This document shows, in pieces, positions 1 to 6,089 of a stretch of DNA of 7,529 nucleotides. The DNA comes from Lachnospiraceae bacterium. GTDB taxonomy: Bacteria; Bacillota; Clostridia; Lachnospirales; Lachnospiraceae. Location: NCBI GenBank assembly GCA_016297945.1, contig JAEDFR010000108.1:1-7529 (forward strand), in the 5' to 3' direction. A model generated the notes under the pieces. The model was not told the origin of the DNA and ran no database searches. It worked only from the letters and a program-made list of their open reading frames with translations. Every line of letters begins with the position of its first letter. Position 1 is the first letter of the stretch. Both the position numbers and the translations under genes were made by a program.

Positions 1-68
1 TCAATTAAACTTTCTTCAGGATCTGTCGGGTCGAAATGCTTTCCTGTAAAAGTTAGGATTGAACTCAT
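1..68 (-). CDS. Partial N-terminus of a probable HD-domain phosphohydrolase
   Basis: Reading the minus strand from ATG at 68-66 gives an open frame to the window edge, beginning MSSILTFTGKHFDPTDPEE; only 22 codons are visible. A good ribosome binding site (GAGGGTG, about 7 bases before the ATG) supports a real start. The TFTGKHFDPTDP-type opening resembles the start of small clostridial HD-domain (YfbR-like) hydrolases, where this segment precedes the metal-binding HD core. That core lies outside the window, so the family call rests on memory of the N-terminal motif alone. It follows the pilus operon on the same strand after a 59-base gap without an obvious terminator, so it may receive read-through transcription, but nothing links it functionally to pili. 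A competing ATG at 83-81 in another frame stops after 20 codons. Confidence 0.5.
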   Translation of the reverse strand, partial: MSSILTFTGKHFDPTDPEESLI

Positions 69-86
69 TTACATTCACCCTCATTT

Positions 87-119
87 CATATTTGCTGCAT
101 TCATCATATCTCAAATATG
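87..119. repeat. AT-rich 8-bp perfect inverted repeat
   Basis: CATATTTG at 87-94 and CAAATATG at 112-119 are exact inverted copies separated by 17 bases. They lie between the end of the last sortase gene (128) and the ribosome binding site of the next minus-strand gene. The stem is too AT-rich and the loop too long for an intrinsic terminator, and there is no U-run. It could be a weak RNA stem or an operator for the downstream gene; it could also be chance. Confidence 0.3.
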
Positions 120-127
120 CCCGAAAA

Positions 128-724
128 TCAATTTCCTTCTCCTGATATTTCTGTTGTCTTATTACAGCGAACAGTTAATCTTTCAGTTCCTTCAGCCGTA
201 CAGGTAAATAATGTCAAATTATATTCGGCATCTACCATTTCTTCAACCTCTGTTGGCCCCAGGTTCTCCTTCTCAATCACCTCATAACAAAAGATATTTC
301 CCTCATTATCTCTGAAAGTTACCCTGTCCCCCATTGATAATCTTGCCAGTTTGCCAAAATGAGAAAGATAATTATGAGCTGCAACAACAAAATTCCCCTT
401 GTATGCTGTACCTGAATATCTGCACGGTGCCATTTCCAGATTCGAATAATCCCATTCACTTAAAACCGGAAGCTCAAGTTCTAAAGCAGGAATTGAGAGA
501 ACGCCTATATATTCATAATCCCCAACGGATACAACAGCCATCTCCCTTTCAGGACTCAATAGACCGCCCCGACTTTGCATCTGTTCTTCCTGCATCAGAC
601 TGTTCAATGCCTGCTCAGAATTCTCTTTTGCCCTGAAATCGTGATATACATGAATTAAAACAATTCCAAGGCTTAATACAATATAAAGTATCCCAATACC
701 AATCAAAGCTTTTCCTTTACTCAA
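128..724 (-). CDS. Second sortase of the pilus operon (non-class-C)
   Basis: This 198-aa membrane-anchored cysteine transpeptidase has an N-terminal signal-anchor helix (about residues 5-27), a variable linker with Gln/Glu/Met (30-65), and a sortase beta-barrel (about 68-190). The catalytic triad is readable: His117 in VVAAHNY, Cys175 in TLFTCT, and probable Arg182 in ERLTVR. It lacks the C-terminal TM helix and the GHSGLPSAKLF signature of the class C enzyme upstream, so it is not a second pilin polymerase. It is shorter than most housekeeping SrtA, and the class cannot be settled by eye (B-, D- or E-like). The start is TTG (724-722), overlapping the TGA of the preceding gene as TTGA. It is preceded by AAGGAAGG 6-7 bases away. 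The first in-frame ATG, at codon 44, would delete the membrane anchor, so TTG is preferred. A likely role is attaching the LPQTG base pilin, with which it is translationally coupled, to the cell wall; this is inferred from context. Confidence 0.88.
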   Translation of the reverse strand: MSKGKALIGIGILYIVLSLGIVLIHVYHDFRAKENSEQALNSLMQEEQMQSRGGLLSPEREMAVVSVGDYEYIGVLSIPALELELPVLSEWDYSNLEMAPCRYSGTAYKGNFVVAAHNYLSHFGKLARLSMGDRVTFRDNEGNIFCYEVIEKENLGPTEVEEMVDAEYNLTLFTCTAEGTERLTVRCNKTTEISGEGN

Positions 725-1452
725 AACTTTTCCTTCCTTTTTTCTCTATGAATCATCCAGATTCCCATGATTATAAATGCCATACCAATCATACTTAAAG
801 TGGATATCGGCCACCAGAGTATACCTGTTTGCGGAAGTTTTGATTTATTTTCTTTCTTCGGCTGCACATTTTTCTTTGTACTATCATTATAGTCTTCTGT
901 TTTTTTATCATTTCTGGAACATTTTGGTTCAACAGAAACATCATAGCTCCATGAATCCTCTGTAAAATCATAAGCGGGCAGGCTCACCATAATTGTCTGC
1001 GGCGTATAAACATAATCGCCTTTTGTCTGTGCATGTCCTACAATCATGTAAAGCCCCTGCCGAAGCCCTTCACCTTCTGTTGAAAAAACAGCACATCCGC
1101 TTTGATCCGTCATTTTGCTGCTGCAAGGTAAAATATGTTCCCTCTGAACATATCTGTAAAGCCTATTCGCTGTCTCCTGCCACTCTGAACTGTCCCAGCC
1201 ATTGATTACAACCGGATAATCCTTAAAATCTTCTGCCAGTATGAATTCATTGGAATCTGATACTTCTGCCACATAATACATATCAAAGGCTGTCTCAGAA
1301 ATGGGTTCTTTATCATATTCATACCGAATCGTGACACGGACAGATTGATTTTGTTCTATACTGGCTGCAGCAAAAACCTGTTGCGGAAAAATTATAATAA
1401 ATCCTAATATGTATACCATAACAAAAAAGAAGCGCTGCTTCATTTTTTCCAT
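721..1452 (-). CDS. LPQTG-anchored minor (probably basal) pilin
   Basis: This 243-aa surface protein has a Sec signal peptide (hydrophobic 8-27, cleavage near VFA/AA at 28-30) and a beta-rich ectodomain (about 36-175) with GLYMIVG at 133-139, the kind of strand seen in SpaA-type pilin domains. A short Lys/Asn/Glu-rich linker (about 180-205) leads to an LPQTG sorting signal at 206-210, a hydrophobic helix and the basic tail HREKRKEKF. It has no canonical Cna-B E-box (YxLxExxAPxGY). It does have three extracellular cysteines (110, 120, 178); 110 and 120 are close enough for a disulfide loop. The small size, single domain and place between the two sortases fit a base or minor pilin rather than the shaft. 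The start is the first of two in-frame ATGs, 7 bases after AGGAGGT; it overlaps the sortase stop by one base (TAATG). Confidence 0.85.
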   Translation of the reverse strand: MEKMKQRFFFVMVYILGFIIIFPQQVFAAASIEQNQSVRVTIRYEYDKEPISETAFDMYYVAEVSDSNEFILAEDFKDYPVVINGWDSSEWQETANRLYRYVQREHILPCSSKMTDQSGCAVFSTEGEGLRQGLYMIVGHAQTKGDYVYTPQTIMVSLPAYDFTEDSWSYDVSVEPKCSRNDKKTEDYNDSTKKNVQPKKENKSKLPQTGILWWPISTLSMIGMAFIIMGIWMIHREKRKEKF

Positions 1453-2294
1453 TAATGTAACCTCCTACGCCGTTTATTTCTAACGACCAGAATTATTGCT
1501 GCAAAACTAAGAAAAACTATTACCAAAATTACCGCCGCTGCATATAATTTTATCTGCATTCCCTCCGTCTTTTCAGAAAATATCTGTTCCTTCGGTTCTC
1601 CTTCAATTCTGTGTCCCCGTACCAACAGACGATGGGTATTGATCCCGTAAGGTGTACATGTCACCAGAGTACAATAGTCTTCTCCCTCAACAATCTGAAG
1701 TGCCGATGTATCCTGCGGGTTAACAATTAATATCTGGTCAACTTCGTAAGTCAGAGTTTTGTTCAGCACATGGAGCATAAAGGTATCCCCCAAAGCAAGC
1801 TTATCAAGATCCGTAAATAATTTTGCAGAAGGAAGTCCGCTGTGGCCGGAAAGTACACAATGGCTGCTCTCCCCTCCAACAGGCAAAGACGTCCAGTCTA
1901 AATGCCCTGCAGCCACCTGCAGTACCTGTTCCGATGATCCGTGATAAATCGGAAGTTCCACATGAATACCCGGTATTTCAATAACTCCCATGATACCATC
2001 ATTATTTATATTTAATTTAACTTCATAATCTGCTTTTTGTGTATCCGTCAAATAATATCCTTTGCTTTGGAGAGCCAATGTCTGGTTATACTCATACGCT
2101 GCTTTAAATAGCTGTTCGTAATCGGAATGATTCATAGCTGCAACTTTATCCGCATAATTATCAATCGCCATAGAAGAATGAAAAGAATTCCAGTAATTAC
2201 TTACTGTCGGATACAGCATCAGACACATTCCCAAAATAAAAGGAATCAACAATAACCAGAGTGAATATTTGTGAACCTTTTTCTTCTGCTCCAT
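1452..2294 (-). CDS. srtC: Class C pilus sortase
   Basis: This 280-aa membrane enzyme covalently polymerises LPXTG pilins through lysine isopeptide bonds. It has an N-terminal TM helix (10-30), a helical N-terminal region, the sortase core starting at IMGVIEIPGI (101-110), and the class C hallmark C-terminal TM helix (about 250-271) with an RNKRRRR tail. Catalytic residues are His151 (LSGHSGLPSAKLF), Cys213 (TLVTCTPYG) and Arg222 (NTHRLLVRG, nine residues after Cys as in other SrtC). The Asp-Pro-aromatic 'lid' motif that covers the active site in many class C enzymes is not seen in the segment before the core (70-100). The ATG has AAAGGAG 8 bases upstream and lies 25 bases after the pilin gene stop. 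Its last codons contain the AGGAGG used by the next gene. It belongs with the adjacent LPTTG backbone pilin, its likely substrate. Confidence 0.95.
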   Translation of the reverse strand: MEQKKKVHKYSLWLLLIPFILGMCLMLYPTVSNYWNSFHSSMAIDNYADKVAAMNHSDYEQLFKAAYEYNQTLALQSKGYYLTDTQKADYEVKLNINNDGIMGVIEIPGIHVELPIYHGSSEQVLQVAAGHLDWTSLPVGGESSHCVLSGHSGLPSAKLFTDLDKLALGDTFMLHVLNKTLTYEVDQILIVNPQDTSALQIVEGEDYCTLVTCTPYGINTHRLLVRGHRIEGEPKEQIFSEKTEGMQIKLYAAAVILVIVFLSFAAIILVVRNKRRRRLH

Positions 2295-2319
2295 GTACTA
2301 TTCTCCTTTGCCTGTCCGC

Positions 2320-3771
2320 TTAATTCATATATCTCTTCTTTACAAAAAGAACAGCTGAAAGGGCAAGCATCAGACCGCCAATAATATAGAACAAACGTGT
2401 ACCCATTCCACCAGTCGTAGGCAGTTCTGTTCCACTCTTGTTAATAACCTGTACACCTCCGCTGACATACACAGTGCTATCCTCATTAAGTATAGCCTTA
2501 TTGCTCTGTTTTCCTATTGTAACAGCAACACGTCCGCTCAGCTTATTGTATCCTGCCGGCGCACTCTGTTCACCAAGATAATAAACAGCTTCATCTAATC
2601 CCTGAATCGAAACCTTGCCGGCTTCAATAAGAACACCTTTTGTACGTTCATCTCCACTAAGAAGGCCTAACTCCTGATCTGTTGCAACACGATATACACC
2701 TTCACCAACTTTTACAAGCGGAATGATATCTCCATCTGTTTCGGAATTGTAAAGATAAAATGTAGCACCTTTGATGATTTTATTGTCCTGATTTGTCTTC
2801 ACAAGATCAAATTCATATGTCCATGTATTTGTTACACTATGTGTGCTGGTCAGATCATCTCCAAAGCTGACCCATGTCTCATTACGGTTTGCTGATTCAT
2901 TGCTCTCTGCATCCACATTATGAATTTTAGCATTGCTTCCAAGTACAGCCGAATATTCGACCAGTAATTTCGTATTCTCGTTTAATGATGCACTGAATTT
3001 GTCATTAAATTTAACCTCAAATGTACATCCGTCTGTTGTTTCTGTGGATACGGTATAATTATCTTCTGAAATCGTCTCACTTCCCATTCGAACAACAACA
3101 TCATTATTAAAAATCAGTGTTTCATCCATCTTATCATGAAGGACAAGATTCTCTGCACCTTTGCCGACACTGATTTCAGATTTAAATTTTACAGTCTCGC
3201 CAATGGATGCATTATTCTCTTTTCCAAAATCCTGAGTAGAATTTTCCTGTACTTTCTTTTCCACAGTTGTCAGAGAGTTCTTTTCCTTCATTGTAACATT
3301 CGGATTCGTTGTATCTAATGAGCAAATAGCACCGACGGAAGAATCAACTAAATAATATCCCAATTTCAAATTTTCAAAAGTATAGTTTCCCGCGTCTGTC
3401 ACTGTCAATCCGTCATCAGGAAAAATATTTTTTTCTTTTGCCCATTCAATGGCAAGATTTGCAAATTCATTAACATTTGCCCCTTCAATCCATTTGACAT
3501 AGGTGGAACCGCTTTTTTCTTCCAATGTGATATAATGGCCTCTGATCCCATCATCGTGAGCAAAGTCGCTCCAGGTTTCATTCACCGTATAAGAATAGGC
3601 ATTTTCTTCCGCATTAAAACTTTCCAGATTAAAAATTCGGTAAATATAATAAGACTGCCTCTCAATCGCGTTTTCAATTGTAATACTTCCTGTCATTTCC
3701 TCTGCATATGCAGTTGTGACAATTCCCAATGCCATAACCAGGCACATTAATAACGTAAATATCTTCTTCAT
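2320..3771 (-). CDS. Major backbone pilin, SpaA/FimA type, LPTTG anchored
   Basis: This 483-aa pilus shaft subunit starts with MKKIFTLL and a signal peptide cleaved near AYA/EE (residue 23). The N-terminal domain (24-165) includes ENLKLGYYLVD. The next block begins TTVEKKVQ, where Lys172 or Lys173 is the best candidate acceptor for inter-subunit linkage (pilin-motif lysine); no classical WxxxVxVYPK motif is seen. A middle beta domain (about 172-315) follows. The C-terminal Cna-B domain (about 320-448) carries an E-box-like YYLGEQSAPAGY. Lys325, Glu401 and Asn444 are correctly placed for an autocatalytic Lys-Asn isopeptide bond. LPTTG is at 450-454, followed by a TM helix and KKRYMN. ATG at 3771-3769 is preferred because GGGAG lies 10 bases upstream. 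A GTG at 3777-3775, only 4 bases from GGGAG, would add two residues. It is transcribed after the tip adhesin across a 73-base gap with no terminator, and is followed directly by SrtC. Confidence 0.95.
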   Translation of the reverse strand: MKKIFTLLMCLVMALGIVTTAYAEEMTGSITIENAIERQSYYIYRIFNLESFNAEENAYSYTVNETWSDFAHDDGIRGHYITLEEKSGSTYVKWIEGANVNEFANLAIEWAKEKNIFPDDGLTVTDAGNYTFENLKLGYYLVDSSVGAICSLDTTNPNVTMKEKNSLTTVEKKVQENSTQDFGKENNASIGETVKFKSEISVGKGAENLVLHDKMDETLIFNNDVVVRMGSETISEDNYTVSTETTDGCTFEVKFNDKFSASLNENTKLLVEYSAVLGSNAKIHNVDAESNESANRNETWVSFGDDLTSTHSVTNTWTYEFDLVKTNQDNKIIKGATFYLYNSETDGDIIPLVKVGEGVYRVATDQELGLLSGDERTKGVLIEAGKVSIQGLDEAVYYLGEQSAPAGYNKLSGRVAVTIGKQSNKAILNEDSTVYVSGGVQVINKSGTELPTTGGMGTRLFYIIGGLMLALSAVLFVKKRYMN

Positions 3772-3844
3772 TTTCACTTTTCTCCCTATTAATTATTAAA
3801 TTATCTATTCCTATAATCCGGTACACGCATGCCCCTTTAAAGAG

Positions 3845-5176
3845 CTATCTCCGCCTCCTTCCCTGTCTGTACCAAAATACATAAGCAAACACAAGTACCT
3901 CAAATATAATGAGCAGGCCGCCCAATATATACAGATCAACTCCCTCTCCTCCGGTATCCGGCAATTCATATCCAGGGTCAGGTTTCTCTATTTCTTCAAA
4001 GGTTTCGTCCTTATATAGAAAATAGCTATCTATTTCATTTTCTGTAGGTTCTATGCGAATAAGATTTTGTACATTCACATCGGCCTCCGACACTGTTTTA
4101 TAAAAAAAGAATTTGACCATCTTGTATTTATATTTCAGGACAATCCGTATATCTTCTCCCGGATAATTGTCCGATTTCAAATAAAATGTCCGTCCGACCT
4201 GAAGATTCCCTGTAATTTCCATATTCGTATAATCATCAAAGACTTTTACACCTGCAGGTAATTCCACAAATTCAATTTCACCTTTTTCACCTTTTAGAAA
4301 AATAGAGCCTGTCTCCCATCCCTCATCGGTCTTTTCAAATTTAAAATCTCCATAAATCTCCAGACTTCCCTGTTGGAAATGATCGCTGACTTCGGAAGCC
4401 TTCTTCACATACTGATAAATGTCTTCGCAATATCTTCGCATCTGATCATTAAATTCTCTGGCATCCAAATAATAATCTGCACCTTTTGTAATCGCCCAGA
4501 CAATGATCTGTGTCACATATCTGGCATCGTTATCTGATATATTATATCTCTCACGCAGTCCATAACCATCGTGTGGATAACCGGCAAAAAGTGCCGCTGC
4601 AATTTTCACTTTTTTGTCCACACCATACTTCTCAATAAAGGGATCTGTAGATTCCATATAATTTTCTATTCTTGTATACCAGGTCTTTGAACCATCCCAT
4701 GTATCTTCACTTTTCGGATAAGCTTTTTCCAAATCGTAACAGTAAGCAATATTGTCTTCACCATCACCGTCTTTCGTCCTGAGACCCCCTTTTATTTCAC
4801 CATTCGACAAAGTTATATTTTCATGATACCCTTGATAATACATTTCTCCATCCAATGGAACTGCTTCATTTGCATCTACTGCGAAGCTGAGGATGTTATT
4901 GATATCACCCTCTTGTATCTCTTGTTCCGTTTCTTCTGCTTCATTCTCTGCCGGAATCTCTTCTGTTTCATTCTCCACCAGTGTCTCTTCTGTTTCACTC
5001 TCCCTCATAAGTTCCTCTGTTTCTTCCTCAGTCAAAACCTCATCTGTTTCATTCTCCACCAGTGTCTCTTCACTAAACAAATTTGTCTCATTCGCGGCAT
5101 AACCTAAAACCGGCACTGTCAGACATATGACAGCAGTAAACAAACAAAATATCCTCCTCAAAACCCTGATACTCAT
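3845..5176 (-). CDS. Thioester-domain LPDTG surface adhesin, probable pilus tip
   Basis: This 443-aa protein is the first gene of the pilus operon. It has a signal peptide (1-27, LGYA/ANE). A strongly acidic leader (29-90) has 26 Glu, no Lys, and two copies of EETLVENET starting at residues 36 and 63. A Cys-Gln thioester domain (about 100-265) follows, with Cys146 in AYCYDLE and Gln223 in VTQIIVWAIT; these match the YC and TQxxxW signatures of Gram-positive thioester adhesins such as Cpa and SfbI. A further beta-rich region (268-395) has no recognisable Cna-B E-box. LPDTG is at 405-409, followed by a TM helix and RQGRRRR. Thioester domains form covalent bonds with host amines; the target here is unknown. 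The ATG at 5176 has AGGAGG 5 bases upstream. First position in the operon and a single thioester head fit a tip protein, but it could also be anchored to the wall on its own. Confidence 0.88.
   Translation of the reverse strand: MSIRVLRRIFCLFTAVICLTVPVLGYAANETNLFSEETLVENETDEVLTEEETEELMRESETEETLVENETEEIPAENEAEETEQEIQEGDINNILSFAVDANEAVPLDGEMYYQGYHENITLSNGEIKGGLRTKDGDGEDNIAYCYDLEKAYPKSEDTWDGSKTWYTRIENYMESTDPFIEKYGVDKKVKIAAALFAGYPHDGYGLRERYNISDNDARYVTQIIVWAITKGADYYLDAREFNDQMRRYCEDIYQYVKKASEVSDHFQQGSLEIYGDFKFEKTDEGWETGSIFLKGEKGEIEFVELPAGVKVFDDYTNMEITGNLQVGRTFYLKSDNYPGEDIRIVLKYKYKMVKFFFYKTVSEADVNVQNLIRIEPTENEIDSYFLYKDETFEEIEKPDPGYELPDTGGEGVDLYILGGLLIIFEVLVFAYVFWYRQGRRRR
4962..5071. repeat. 29-bp exact direct repeat within the adhesin gene
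   Basis: An identical 29-base sequence occurs at 4962-4990 and 5043-5071, offset by 81 bases (27 codons), so both copies are read in the same frame. On the coding strand each encodes EETLVENET. The sequence between the copies is also built from Glu/Thr codon blocks (GAA, GAG, ACA). The acidic leader therefore looks as though it grew by internal duplication, and the exact copies could recombine to delete or add 27 residues without a frameshift. Confidence 0.9.
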
Positions 5177-5189
5177 TCTTTCCTCCTGG

Positions 5190-5210
5190 ACAAGAGCTGT
5201 TTTCTCTTGT
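5190..5210. other. Perfect hairpin beside the adhesin ribosome binding site
   Basis: ACAAGAG (5190-5196) and CTCTTGT (5204-5210) form a perfect 7-bp stem with a 7-base loop. In the pilus mRNA (minus strand) the hairpin ends two bases before the AGGAGG of the adhesin gene, inside a predicted leader of about 70 nt, where it could affect translation initiation or mRNA stability. On the plus strand the same stem is followed by TTTATTTTTG, which resembles a weak intrinsic terminator that would stop plus-strand transcripts entering from the left before the regulator gene. Confidence 0.5.
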
Positions 5211-5253
5211 TTTATTTTTGATAATGTTTTATGATATCTGTGTTGACTTGATG

Positions 5254-5282
5254 ATTTTATTCGTATTTTTCCAATACTTCAA
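5254..5282 (-). promoter_or_regulatory. Predicted sigma-A-type promoter of the pilus operon
   Basis: On the minus strand TTGAAG (5282-5277, 4/6 to TTGACA) is separated by exactly 17 bases from TAAAAT (5259-5254, 5/6 to TATAAT). Predicted transcription start is near 5247, giving an untranslated leader of about 70 nt to the adhesin ATG at 5176. The -35 deviates at its last two positions, as expected for a promoter that depends on an activator, and two direct repeats lie immediately upstream. No other equally good pair was seen between the repeats and the gene. Confidence 0.6.
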
Positions 5283-5290
5283 GATGTCTG

Positions 5291-5322
5291 ACTTAAGCGG
5301 TCGGATAATAACTCAAACGGTC
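5291..5322 (-). promoter_or_regulatory. Tandem direct repeats, predicted LytTR regulator binding site
   Basis: On the minus strand GACCGTTTGAGT (5322-5311) and GACCGCTTAAGT (5302-5291) match at 10 of 12 positions, with start points 20 bases apart, about two helical turns, so they face the same side of the DNA. LytTR regulators (AgrA, ComE and relatives) bind pairs of about 9-bp direct repeats with about a 21-base period. ACCGTTTGA in the distal copy fits the general LytTR consensus at all but its last base, as I recall that consensus. The proximal repeat ends 8 bases before the -35 of the predicted pilus promoter, the expected location for an activator. The site is 46 bases upstream of the divergent LytTR regulator gene, so autoregulation is also possible. 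Confidence 0.6.
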
Positions 5323-5367
5323 ACATTTTTTATCAGTCATAGTAAAAACACAAAGGAAGTGGACATT

Positions 5368-6087
5368 ATGATCATAGCTTTGATTGACGATAATGACGAT
5401 GAACGGAATCATATATCCTCGCTCATCATGAACGAATTTAAAAACTTTGGGATTCCAATCAAGCGGTTTGATTTTTTTAAAAGCGGAGAAGAATTTTTAA
5501 GAAGCTGGCAGTCCAGCGAATATGATCTGATTATTTTAGATATTTTTATGGATGAAATGTCGGGCATAGAATTAGCCCGCCGGATTCGAAGCCAAAACAC
5601 AAACGTACGTATCGTTTTTTGTTCGACAAGTAACGATTTTGCCTGTGAAAGTTATAGCGTTGATGCAAGCTATTATATTCAGAAGCCGGTAACTTCTGAA
5701 TATATCCGTTATATGATTCATCGCCTCAATATTGAAGACTACGAATTTCGACGTTTTATTCTGCTCCCGGATCAGCAGAAGGTGCTTCTCAGAAATATTA
5801 TATATGCAGAGTATTCAAACCATGTAATTACCATACATAGAAAAAACGGGCCGGATCTGAAGACCCGGCTTTCTCTCAGCAAATTTACAGACTTACTCAG
5901 GGATTATACTTACTTCATTGCCTGCAATAAAGGAACCATTGTCAATATGTATGAAATCTCCGAATGGCAGCCTATGTACTTTACAATGAGCAATCACGAT
6001 ACGGTTGTTATAAGCCGCAGAAAGAAAAATGAAATAGAAAAAGAATACAGAAATTTTCTTTTTACCTCTATACGAAAGGACTTATAA
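5368..6087 (+). CDS. LytTR-family response regulator
   Basis: This 239-aa DNA-binding regulator of the AgrA/ComE type has an N-terminal receiver domain (1-118): acidic pair Asp7-Asp8 (ALIDDND), phospho-acceptor Asp58 (IILDIFMDEMSG), Ser86 at the conserved Thr/Ser position (VFCSTSNDFA), and Lys106 in QKP. A C-terminal LytTR domain (about 130-235) contains the typical YAEYSNHVITI and FIACNKGTIVNMYEI strands. The ATG at 5368 is chosen because the receiver fold begins there (MIIALIDD) and AAGGAAG lies 8 bases upstream. The frame stays open back to 5218, but that extension covers the predicted operator and promoter and encodes no receiver sequence. It is two bases from the kinase gene and divergent from the pilus operon, whose control is its most likely job. 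It retains all residues needed for phosphorylation. Confidence 0.93.
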   Translation: MIIALIDDNDDERNHISSLIMNEFKNFGIPIKRFDFFKSGEEFLRSWQSSEYDLIILDIFMDEMSGIELARRIRSQNTNVRIVFCSTSNDFACESYSVDASYYIQKPVTSEYIRYMIHRLNIEDYEFRRFILLPDQQKVLLRNIIYAEYSNHVITIHRKNGPDLKTRLSLSKFTDLLRDYTYFIACNKGTIVNMYEISEWQPMYFTMSNHDTVVISRRKKNEIEKEYRNFLFTSIRKDL

Positions 6088-6089
6088 TC

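Noticed and set aside
81..128. CRISPR-like or mobile-element ends in the left intergenic gap
   Set aside because: There is a single AT-rich inverted repeat pair with no further copies, target duplication or transposase.
334..1205. Plus-strand frames opposite the second sortase and base pilin
   Set aside because: They have no ribosome binding sites, have random-looking composition and lie wholly inside convincing minus-strand genes.
3778..3844. Possible terminator or promoter between the adhesin and backbone pilin genes
   Set aside because: GCATGC is a short palindrome only; there is no stem with a U-run and no clear -35/-10 pair, so read-through within one operon is assumed.
4823..5107. Plus-strand open frames rich in Ser/Phe/Cys opposite the adhesin leader
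   Set aside because: They are complements of the Glu-rich repeat codons (GAA/GAG become TTC/CTC), without ribosome binding sites or domain signals.
5243..5309. Plus-strand promoter for the regulator genes (TTGACT at 5243-5248, GATAAT at 5304-5309)
   Set aside because: The two elements are far too distant to pair, TTGACT has no good -10 at 16-18 bases, and GATAAT has no good -35. The regulator promoter could not be placed.
5218..5367. Upstream extension of the response regulator frame (50 extra codons)
   Set aside because: The receiver domain begins exactly at ATG 5368, which has a good ribosome binding site. The extension runs through the repeats and promoter, and its sequence is unlike any receiver-domain leader.
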